Below are positions 16,775 to 23,676 of a stretch of 26,144 nucleotides of DNA, piece by piece. Origin of the DNA: Flavobacteriales bacterium UBA7325 (GTDB lineage Bacteria; Bacteroidota; Bacteroidia; Flavobacteriales_D; Crocinitomicaceae); contig DKPV01000031.1 of assembly GCA_002471375.1 (NCBI GenBank), positions 1 to 26,144 of the forward strand. Reading direction: 5' to 3'. Made by a program: the position numbers and the translations under genes. The notes under the pieces were generated by a model. That model was not told the DNA's origin, did not search any database, and worked only from the letters and a program-made list of their open reading frames with translations. Positions within the stretch are counted from its first letter, which is position 1; each line of letters begins with the position of its first letter.

Positions 16775-17992
16775 TTACAAGTTTAATTTTTTCAACATAG
16801 ACTTTGCCACACCGTCTTTGTGCATATAGACGCTGATGGTTTTCATCTTGAAGTAGCTTTCGGATACATAAAGGTATCCTTCTGGGTAGTTGCTTGTCCC
16901 CCAAGAATTTTTAACTAGAAAGTACTTCGTACCCTCTTGATCTTTGTATACTCCCACAATATGCATCAAGTGGTCATCTTGTGTCTTTTTATTATCGTAT
17001 CCTTCCTGACGCAGTTCTTGAGTTACTTCAACTTCTTCAACAGGAGATAGGAATGCATTTGATTTTTTGTCAGCTCCTCCATCTGAAAAGTAAGGGCTAT
17101 CGCTTCCTGAAACCTCCAGTGTAGAAAGATCAACTGGGTTTATAGCAAGACCATTTCCAAAACTAAATCCACCTTCTGAAACGTCAGCATCCCATGCTAC
17201 CGTATACCCATGTTTGAGTGCGTACTCAGTAGCAGACATTAGTTCGTCTAATTTGATGTTATGGCTTGTTCCCCAAGACCAGTTATCCGGTATTGCAAGA
17301 ATACATGGTTTATACCAATCATGGTTTGAGAATGATGTCAAGGAAATATAATCTTCCATGACCAAACCTGTTTTCTTTGCATAAGATTTAGGAGTATACT
17401 TTTTTCCTTCAAACTCAAACTCTGTTATATCCTCACCTAAATAAGCATCAAGGATTCCATTGAAAGCTTCTTTCCATGCGTTCGTAAGTGGTCGACTTGT
17501 TGATTTTGAATGATCTAACATTCCTTGAACAGCACCGTCTAGCACAGCAAAAAGCTCACTATGATTGTGCGTTTCCATCCCATAGCTTAATCCATCATAA
17601 ATTTCTTCCGGTACGATTCCAAAGGTTTTCATGACGTATGAAATATCAGGAAAGGTTCCTCCTTGAGAAAATTGGATTTTACCATCCATTCGAATGTATT
17701 TCTCTGCTTTGCCTTCGTAGGCTTTTCGAGCAACATACATTTCTGAAAGTAACGGTGGGTTTTCCGTTCCCATTCTAATCATTTCAGATTCAAAGAACGA
17801 CAACGCAGAGAAACTCCAACATGTCCCAGTGTAGCCCTGACTTTGAACAGGAGTAGCATCTAAGTGTGCAATTTTTGTGAATTCGTACTTACTACCTTCT
17901 CCGTTAGTTAGGGGTTCTGAAGTATGGAACTGACCAAAAACAATTGTTGAGCTTAAAGAGAAAACTGTAAGCGCTAGATATAAATTTTTCAT
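16775..17992 (-). CDS. Exported C1B (bleomycin hydrolase-type) cysteine peptidase
   Basis: The start at 17992 (M of MKNLYLALTVFSLSSTIVFG, then Q) is chosen because it begins a signal peptide and because the longer frame's start at 18016 falls inside the promoter -7 box. The product is 405 residues. Catalytic elements are Q52 and C58 in VQSQGYTGTCWSFSA, H344 in DDHLMHIVGVY and N362 in VKNSWGT, the papain-fold set. The long insert between Cys and His and the overall size fit the C1B/aminopeptidase C branch, and not short papains. Bleomycin hydrolases are normally cytosolic hexamers, whereas the signal peptide here predicts a periplasmic or secreted enzyme, probably an aminopeptidase on peptides. 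It is preceded by the HU-SPOR gene (77 nt) and followed by the broken gene. Confidence 0.9.
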   Translation of the reverse strand: MKNLYLALTVFSLSSTIVFGQFHTSEPLTNGEGSKYEFTKIAHLDATPVQSQGYTGTCWSFSALSFFESEMIRMGTENPPLLSEMYVARKAYEGKAEKYIRMDGKIQFSQGGTFPDISYVMKTFGIVPEEIYDGLSYGMETHNHSELFAVLDGAVQGMLDHSKSTSRPLTNAWKEAFNGILDAYLGEDITEFEFEGKKYTPKSYAKKTGLVMEDYISLTSFSNHDWYKPCILAIPDNWSWGTSHNIKLDELMSATEYALKHGYTVAWDADVSEGGFSFGNGLAINPVDLSTLEVSGSDSPYFSDGGADKKSNAFLSPVEEVEVTQELRQEGYDNKKTQDDHLMHIVGVYKDQEGTKYFLVKNSWGTSNYPEGYLYVSESYFKMKTISVYMHKDGVAKSMLKKLNL

Positions 17993-18013
17993 TGATTGAA
18001 TTTTAGGGTATCT

Positions 18014-18045
18014 CAAATATACTCATCGAATAAGAGGGCAGCAAA
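18014..18045 (-). promoter_or_regulatory. Promoter of the C1B peptidase gene
   Basis: On the minus strand TTTG (18042-18045), a 20-nt spacer and TATATTTG (18014-18021) match the Bacteroidota consensus at every fixed position. The predicted transcription start is about 5-10 nt downstream, giving a leader of about 15 nt before the ATG at 17992. This is the best promoter in the window and it rules against the upstream ATG. Confidence 0.75.
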
Positions 18046-18069
18046 GAAAAACATATGTAAGTGAGGGTT

Positions 18070-19281
18070 CTACTTAAGTACCCAGCCTTGATAACCAAGT
18101 CCTTCAGCCTTCGTCCGAATTGATTGCAAGCTTTCATCTGAGATAGCGGCACCTGCAGATACGCGGTGTAATCCACCACTTATATCTACGATAATTGCGT
18201 TCATTCCTTCTGATTTCAGTTTGGAAACCAGGTTCGTAGCATTTTCTTTATTACCAAAACAGCCAATGATGAGGTGTCGAGCATTTACATCAATTTGAGT
18301 TTCAGGAATCATCTCCTGCTCTTGATTTTGTTCGACTGTTTCAATCGAGCTGTTCACTTCATTATTCTGATCAGAAATATCTACAAAAATGTACGTGTCT
18401 TCAGTAAAAGCAAGTTTTACAACATCAACATCAGTTTCGATCTCGGCAATTTCCTCGTCGATAGATTTTTCTGCTACTCTTTCAAAGTCGATATTCTCAG
18501 TAAAGGTTGATTGTGTATAATTACCCTCGCTCGAACTATAGAACGGATTAAAGTCTTTAATCGATATTACGCCTGACTCCAAAACGTCTGTTTGCATTGG
18601 AATCCAAATAGAGTAGAAGGCAATAGGTAGAATACAGGCAGCTGCAGCATAACGCCAAAAACGTCGTTTTTTTGGAGCGCTCGTATTATTCGTTTCAACC
18701 GCGGGTTTAATCGTCCTTGGTTGTTTTACTTCCGACACCTTCGTAACTGGTTTTGCAGTTTCAACAGGTTGAACGAGCTCTATTATTGGAGTTGTTTCTT
18801 TGCCTGGCTCTTCTAGAATGATTTCTCGAGAGAGCGCATCAGCTTGCACAATATTAACATCTTCTTCGGTCAAGAAATGAACTTGGCCAAGCCCAAATGA
18901 CGCTAATAATAAATTGAAAAAACGATCCTGCTCAAAGCATAGATTGTTCTCCGCATCCAGGAAAAGCATTCCGACTCTGTCCAACTCGATTCTCTTACCC
19001 CTTTTTAATTGATGATTCCAGCTATTCACTTTTTCTGAAACTCGTTGTTCTGCTTCATCAAAAGAAATTTGTTCAGCTTGGGAAAGCTCATTAATTAGCA
19101 ACCCATCGTTATTGATCAGCTGCTTGTTAAAGAGTAAGGATTTTCGAGGAGGCATCATTGATCCTTTATCGAAATCAATTTTTGCCGAAATTTGTTTTGC
19201 AACAAATCCACCAAAAGAGGGAACGATCACACAATTGTGACGAACTAATAAATCTCCAATAAGGTGCTCAATTGTTGTCAT
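18070..19281 (-). CDS. HU-CCDC81 and SPOR domain protein
   Basis: This 403-residue protein of a known Bacteroidota family is built as a bitopic membrane protein. Residues 1-130 are a CCDC81-type HU-like fold (HNCVIVPSFGGFVAKQ; LLFNKQLINNDGLL), related to DNA-binding HU/IHF. About 135-205 is a variable linker. A basic KKRR (204-207) precedes one membrane span (about 209-228, YAAAACILPIAFYSIWI), placing the HU part in the cytoplasm. About 230-333 is an acidic linker (rich in E, D, S, N). Residues 334-403 are a SPOR domain (HLIIGCFGNKENATNL...GWVLK), which in other proteins binds denuded septal peptidoglycan. A role in division or envelope-nucleoid organisation is inferred from this architecture. 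It lies upstream of the peptidase gene, which has its own promoter. Confidence 0.9.
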   Translation of the reverse strand: MTTIEHLIGDLLVRHNCVIVPSFGGFVAKQISAKIDFDKGSMMPPRKSLLFNKQLINNDGLLINELSQAEQISFDEAEQRVSEKVNSWNHQLKRGKRIELDRVGMLFLDAENNLCFEQDRFFNLLLASFGLGQVHFLTEEDVNIVQADALSREIILEEPGKETTPIIELVQPVETAKPVTKVSEVKQPRTIKPAVETNNTSAPKKRRFWRYAAAACILPIAFYSIWIPMQTDVLESGVISIKDFNPFYSSSEGNYTQSTFTENIDFERVAEKSIDEEIAEIETDVDVVKLAFTEDTYIFVDISDQNNEVNSSIETVEQNQEQEMIPETQIDVNARHLIIGCFGNKENATNLVSKLKSEGMNAIIVDISGGLHRVSAGAAISDESLQSIRTKAEGLGYQGWVLK

Positions 19282-19286
19282 TAATA

Positions 19287-19294
19287 CAAAAGTA
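19287..19294 (-). promoter_or_regulatory. Possible -7 promoter element of the HU-SPOR gene
   Basis: TACTTTTG on the minus strand matches TAnnTTTG exactly and ends 5 nt before the ATG. The -33 region lacks TTG (closest is TTTC 22 nt upstream). As with dxr, use of this box would give an almost leaderless message. Confidence 0.3.
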
Positions 19295-19357
19295 ATTATT
19301 CTATCTGTATTAACGAGAAAATATGAGATAAGTTACACCTGACAGTGAGTGATTTAG

Positions 19358-20086
19358 CTATAGAAGTGCTAGCACATTTTCAACGTCTTCTGGGACATCG
19401 ACATTGGGAGTTTCGATCGTAGTTTCTACTACTCTGATTTTGTGACCATAATACATCCAACGAAGTTGTTCCAGAGATTCAATTTTTTCAAGTTCAGTTG
19501 GTTCTAGCATGACAAGCTTATTCAGTGCTGTCTTGCGATATGCGTAAACTCCAATGTGTCTGTAGAAGGTAAATGATTTTGCTACCATGGTATCAGAATG
19601 ATGTTCATTCGGAATTGGACTTCGTGAAAAGTACAATGCATTATTCAAATGATCCAGAGCGATTTTTATACGATTAGGATTACGTTTATCTTCATCCGAA
19701 ACATCTTTAATTCCTAATGTCGCTATTTCTACGTTTGGATCATTAAATGCCACCGAAAGCGCATCTATCTGGCGAATGTCAATTAGCGGTTCGTCACCCT
19801 GAATATTGATAATTACATCGGCCTCGACTTGTTGAGCAATTTCACCACACCTATCAGTGCCTGTTCTATGGTCTAATGAGGTCATCATGACATTCCCTCC
19901 AAATCGCTTTACTTCATTAAAGATTCGCTGATCATCTGTTGCAACAATTACATCAGCGAGGAGGGTTGAATTCTTCGCGCCTTCATAGACACGTTGAATC
20001 ATTGTCTTCCCTTTTAAGTCAATAAGTGGCTTACCAGGAAATCGAGAGGATTCATACCTCGCTGGAATTATTCCAACAATTCTCAT
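19358..20086 (-). CDS. kdsB: 3-deoxy-manno-octulosonate cytidylyltransferase (CMP-Kdo synthetase)
   Basis: This cytoplasmic enzyme activates Kdo with CTP to CMP-Kdo for the lipopolysaccharide inner core. The protein is 242 residues, as usual. It shows the CTP-binding start IPARYESSRFPGKPL (7-21; R10, K19), HRTGTDRCGE (73-82), the metal-binding D98 in NIQGDEPLI and the C-terminal PNVDVPEDVE. It starts 3 nt after the stop of the TonB-dependent receptor gene, so the two are surely co-transcribed. No other LPS gene is present in the window. No terminator is obvious in the 76 nt before the HU-SPOR gene. Confidence 0.96.
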   Translation of the reverse strand: MRIVGIIPARYESSRFPGKPLIDLKGKTMIQRVYEGAKNSTLLADVIVATDDQRIFNEVKRFGGNVMMTSLDHRTGTDRCGEIAQQVEADVIINIQGDEPLIDIRQIDALSVAFNDPNVEIATLGIKDVSDEDKRNPNRIKIALDHLNNALYFSRSPIPNEHHSDTMVAKSFTFYRHIGVYAYRKTALNKLVMLEPTELEKIESLEQLRWMYYGHKIRVVETTIETPNVDVPEDVENVLALL

Positions 20087-20089
20087 GAA

Positions 20090-22462
20090 TTAGAATTTCA
20101 TTTGAAGTTGAATAAGAAAATTACGCGGAGCTTGAACATCTCCAGGCCGCGTTACGTATTCAGCATTCAGAATGTTATTTGCAATAAACCCGACGCGGTA
20201 ATTATCGCTGAAGGAATAACCGATACGAGCATCCATGACAAAACTTCCAGAATGATTTCCAAACAGTTTGTCACCGGCCTCTTTAAGTTCACGATAATCT
20301 TTTAGACCTGGAAGAATGTAAATCCCTTCTCCTGGAATCACTTCCTCTTCGAAAACTCGATCAATGTTTGACATGTAGCTATTGTATCTAGCAGATACAC
20401 CTATGCTAAACGACTTCCAGTTAGCCTCAATGTCGGCTTTAAAAAGGTGTTTGAAACGATATTTTAACTGAGTAGTACCTGAATCCGAAAATGTTGCTAA
20501 GTATGCTGAGTCTTGATTTAAACTTATAGGGTTCATATATGTATACCCTATTAATGAAGTTAGTTCCACATCTTTAATTTTCCCCTGACTATTGAAAGAA
20601 ACTTCAAATCCAGTAATACGAGCTTTCTCTGCGTTCTGTGCTTGGAAACCAATATAGTTACCGAAGTAATTAGGTGCGTTTGGGTCTAAACTAACAAGGG
20701 TTACACTATCCGGAAGATAAGTTCCAAAAGTAAACTCCATCATGTTCGAGTATTGGTTGACAAAACCAGAAAGATCAATAAGTCCTTTCCAATCCTTTCC
20801 AATTCTTATTGCCTGTTTAATACCTAGCTCAGCTGCCCATCCAATTTCTGGTTGAAGTTCGGGATTCGGAAATACATTAAGAGCCCCAACACTTGTTTGC
20901 GTGTATCGTTCAGCCACAGATGGATATCTAATTCCTTGTCCAAAAGATGCTCTAATATGGGTGTATTCAGCCGCTTGATAATGAGCACCAAGACGAACGA
21001 CAGGATATACAGGAAGAACTAATGAAGAATCTTTACCAATGTAAAAATCAGAATCTCCAGATCTTCCATCTTGATCGTAGTACTCTAGTCTCAACCCTCC
21101 GGTTAAATCTAAGCGTCCAAAGCTCTGTTCGTATTGTGTGTATGCAGCATAATTATTTGAGAAATGATCACCGAATAGATTTGAGCGTACGTCGGTGCGT
21201 AAATAAGTTAAGCCTGAAGTTAACACTGTACCCTTTGCCCATTTATGCTGAAACTGATAATCTCCGTATGCTACGGTAGAATTTGAGTTTACTGATGCAT
21301 CTGTTTCATTCGTATTCGTGATACTATAAAGACGAGTTTTAACCGTATGCATGTTTTTCTTTTTATCAAAGAACTTTACATAAGGATCGATGCTCATACG
21401 TAATCCGCTAGCATAAGTAAGAGAAGATCCAGCAATACTTGTATCGGCTCCTCCATTTGGGGTGTACGCAAGAGAGTCGCTTTCCCAAACGATAAAGTAG
21501 CCTGCTTTTTGGTATTGAAGGTTATAGCCAATTCCAGCCTTTAAGTTAGGTGCTTTTTCTGGTCGGATATAAAAAGTACCGCTCAAACGCCCTCTTCTTT
21601 CTATTTCACCTTCTTTATATGGATCAGCAGAAAACCCATTCATAGAAACAGTATATCCGAACTTCTTATACATTTTCCCATAAGATGCTTCTCCTTGGTA
21701 AGACATTGGAGCTCTTGACCACCATTTAAGACTCGATCGCCTAGGAGTACCATAGATACCCGTTTGAATTTTTGCACGTGTTTCGCCCTTAAGTGTTGGC
21801 TCACGTTCTGTTATAGAAATAATTCCGTTTAATGCCCCACTTCCGTATAGAACAGAAGAAGCACCTTTCATAATTTCTATCTGTGATGCAGACTCAATTG
21901 GCACTGCATTCCATTTTGTATCTCCAGCATCACCTGAGAGGAGAGGTATACCATTCCACAAGAGTAAAACTCTACTTCCTGCACCATAGGCAAACCCACT
22001 GCCACCACGAATACTAACTTGGCCGTCCATGGCATAAACACCAGGGGCTAAATCTACAGCTTCTTCTAAATCGGCAACACCTTTATTATCAATTAGATCA
22101 GGTTTAATAATTTCCATGGATATAGAAACATCCTCAATATTTTGATCTCTTCGACCAACAGAAACAACAATTGTTTCGAGGTCTTTGAATGGTGGTTTCA
22201 TTTCGATATTCAGTGCACTAGGACCATTCACGACAATGGTGTCATTCTCGAAGGTTTGGGCTGAAATAATCAAAGTTGTAGGATACGACGCAGGAGTTAA
22301 CGAAAAGTTCCCATCCAAGTCGCTTAAAACTTTCTCTCCAGTAGATGCGATAATTTTTGCCCCATAAACAGGCTCCTTTCCTTCTTCTTCAACGATAGTT
22401 CCCGTTATTTGGGAAAAAAGGTAAAAAGGGGAAGAAAATAATAGTACTAGTAAGTTCTTCAT
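20090..22462 (-). CDS. TonB-dependent outer-membrane receptor
   Basis: I start it at 22462, where MKNLLVLLFSSPFYLFS then Q is a signal peptide; the in-frame start at 22495 would add eleven residues in front. The 790-residue product has a carboxypeptidase-regulatory-like domain (about 19-90), a TonB-box-like ETIVVSVGRRD (96-106), a plug domain (about 110-220: DLEEAVDLAPGV, VSIRGGSGFAYGAGSRVLLL, EIMKGASSVLYGSGALNGII) and a long beta-barrel ending in the typical outer-membrane Phe (LQMKF). It imports an unknown ligand (siderophore, cobalamin-like compound, or oligosaccharide) using TonB energy. There is no SusD partner, which argues against a classical glycan system. It is the first gene of an operon with kdsB (3 nt), divergent from dprA across 48 nt. 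Confidence 0.92.
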   Translation of the reverse strand: MKNLLVLLFSSPFYLFSQITGTIVEEEGKEPVYGAKIIASTGEKVLSDLDGNFSLTPASYPTTLIISAQTFENDTIVVNGPSALNIEMKPPFKDLETIVVSVGRRDQNIEDVSISMEIIKPDLIDNKGVADLEEAVDLAPGVYAMDGQVSIRGGSGFAYGAGSRVLLLWNGIPLLSGDAGDTKWNAVPIESASQIEIMKGASSVLYGSGALNGIISITEREPTLKGETRAKIQTGIYGTPRRSSLKWWSRAPMSYQGEASYGKMYKKFGYTVSMNGFSADPYKEGEIERRGRLSGTFYIRPEKAPNLKAGIGYNLQYQKAGYFIVWESDSLAYTPNGGADTSIAGSSLTYASGLRMSIDPYVKFFDKKKNMHTVKTRLYSITNTNETDASVNSNSTVAYGDYQFQHKWAKGTVLTSGLTYLRTDVRSNLFGDHFSNNYAAYTQYEQSFGRLDLTGGLRLEYYDQDGRSGDSDFYIGKDSSLVLPVYPVVRLGAHYQAAEYTHIRASFGQGIRYPSVAERYTQTSVGALNVFPNPELQPEIGWAAELGIKQAIRIGKDWKGLIDLSGFVNQYSNMMEFTFGTYLPDSVTLVSLDPNAPNYFGNYIGFQAQNAEKARITGFEVSFNSQGKIKDVELTSLIGYTYMNPISLNQDSAYLATFSDSGTTQLKYRFKHLFKADIEANWKSFSIGVSARYNSYMSNIDRVFEEEVIPGEGIYILPGLKDYRELKEAGDKLFGNHSGSFVMDARIGYSFSDNYRVGFIANNILNAEYVTRPGDVQAPRNFLIQLQMKF

Positions 22463-22464
22463 AA

Positions 22465-22477
22465 ACGAAAATTTCGT
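22465..22477. promoter_or_regulatory. Inverted repeat in the TonB receptor/dprA divergent gap
   Basis: ACGAAA (22465-22470), one base, then TTTCGT (22472-22477) form a short perfect inverted repeat starting 2 nt from the receptor's ATG. It could be an operator for either gene, or just an AT-rich coincidence. Confidence 0.25.
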
Positions 22478-22510
22478 AAATTCATTCAAGATCAATAATA
22501 CACATTTTTT

Positions 22511-23611
22511 GTGGACTACACCTACCTACACCACCAAATAGGCTTGACCTTGTTGCATAATGTTGGCCCAGTTAGAGCGCGACATCTTCTAGAATTATTA
22601 GGAGGAATTGAACCTCTATTCCAACTTAACAACAGTGAACTACAAGCAATTACGGGATATAAAAGATCCTTTTTTCTTGGAATGAAAAGAGATGAAGCGT
22701 TAGCCGAATCTGACCGGACAATCAATCATCTTTATAAGAATGACATCCGGCCTTCTTTTTACACAGATTCTACCTATCCAAGGAGACTAGGAAATTGCCA
22801 AGATGCACCGTTAATGCTCTATCAGAAGGGGGCGCTAGATCTAAACGACAAGCAATGGGTCTCAGTAGTTGGAACCCGTGCGTCAACTAATTATGGCAAA
22901 TCAATAGTACAGGACCTTATTGAATCCTTTCGTGATAGAGATATAGTTGTCGTTAGTGGATTGGCACTTGGCATCGATGGGTATGTGCACAATTATTGTC
23001 TGGACTACAATGTGCCAACTGTTGCTGTACTTGGCCATGGCCTTGACAGAGTTTATCCTTATCGTCATAGGGGATTATCAAAAAGAATTGAGGAGCACGG
23101 GTCTCTCATAACAGAGTTTATACCTGGTACGAATCCGGATCGAGAAAATTTCCCAAAGCGAAATAGAATTGTTGCTGGCATGTGTGATGCGACGATCGTG
23201 GTTGAGAGTAAGCGTCGCGGGGGGTCATTAATCACAGCTGACCTCGCCAATGGATATAATCGGGATGTTTTTGCCTTTCCGGGCTCTGTTTATGAAGAAA
23301 CTTCTGCAGGCTGTCACGAGTTGATAAAAAACGATTTGGCCCATTTGATTCAGACTCCTACTGATTTTTTGAGATACATGGATTGGAATGAAGGCGACAA
23401 GAAAAAAAGTCCTGCGCAGTCAAAGCTTTTTGTCGAGTTAACCGATGAACAGAAATTAATTGTAGATGCGATTCGTGCAAAGCCAATTCATATCGACGTG
23501 CTATCGGGAAGAGTCGAAAAGCCTATTTCGGAATTAAATGTTTCCTTAACAATTTTAGAAATGGATGGGTTGATTCAACAATTGCCAGGCAAGCTGTACA
23601 GTGTGTGCTAG
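22511..23611 (+). CDS. dprA: DNA-processing protein DprA (Smf)
   Basis: DprA binds incoming single-stranded DNA and loads RecA during natural transformation. The protein is 366 residues. It has an N-terminal helix-hairpin-helix-like region (LTLLHNVGPVRARHLLELLG, 12-31), a Rossmann-like core (about 116-280) with SVVGTRASTNYG, VVSGLALGID (147-156), FPKRNRIVAG (214-223) and RRGGSLITA (235-243), and a C-terminal winged helix (about 315-366). The start is GTG: an in-frame TAA lies at 22496-22498 and there is no ATG between it and 22511. It is divergent from the TonB receptor with only 48 nt between, and convergent with the foldase gene, sharing a terminator. No comEA/comEC or other competence gene is near. 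Confidence 0.95.
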   Translation: MDYTYLHHQIGLTLLHNVGPVRARHLLELLGGIEPLFQLNNSELQAITGYKRSFFLGMKRDEALAESDRTINHLYKNDIRPSFYTDSTYPRRLGNCQDAPLMLYQKGALDLNDKQWVSVVGTRASTNYGKSIVQDLIESFRDRDIVVVSGLALGIDGYVHNYCLDYNVPTVAVLGHGLDRVYPYRHRGLSKRIEEHGSLITEFIPGTNPDRENFPKRNRIVAGMCDATIVVESKRRGGSLITADLANGYNRDVFAFPGSVYEETSAGCHELIKNDLAHLIQTPTDFLRYMDWNEGDKKKSPAQSKLFVELTDEQKLIVDAIRAKPIHIDVLSGRVEKPISELNVSLTILEMDGLIQQLPGKLYSVC

Positions 23612-23628
23612 CATTTTCTAGATAACAA

Positions 23629-23657
23629 AAAAGGGTCACTTTGAAAGCGACCCTTTT
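23629..23657. terminator. Bidirectional terminator between dprA and the foldase gene
   Basis: AAAAGGGTC (23629-23637) pairs perfectly with GACCCTTTT (23649-23657) around an 11-nt loop. Read on the minus strand the stem is followed by TTTTTTG, a good U-tract for the foldase gene. On the plus strand four Ts close the stem for dprA. Confidence 0.88.
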
Positions 23658-23676
23658 AACTCAATATTAAATTGAT

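Noticed and set aside
16758..16782. Inverted repeat ACTTGT/ACAAGT at the end of the peptidase gene
   Set aside because: Arms of only 6 nt, one overlapping the peptidase stop, with no T-run, so there is no support as a terminator.
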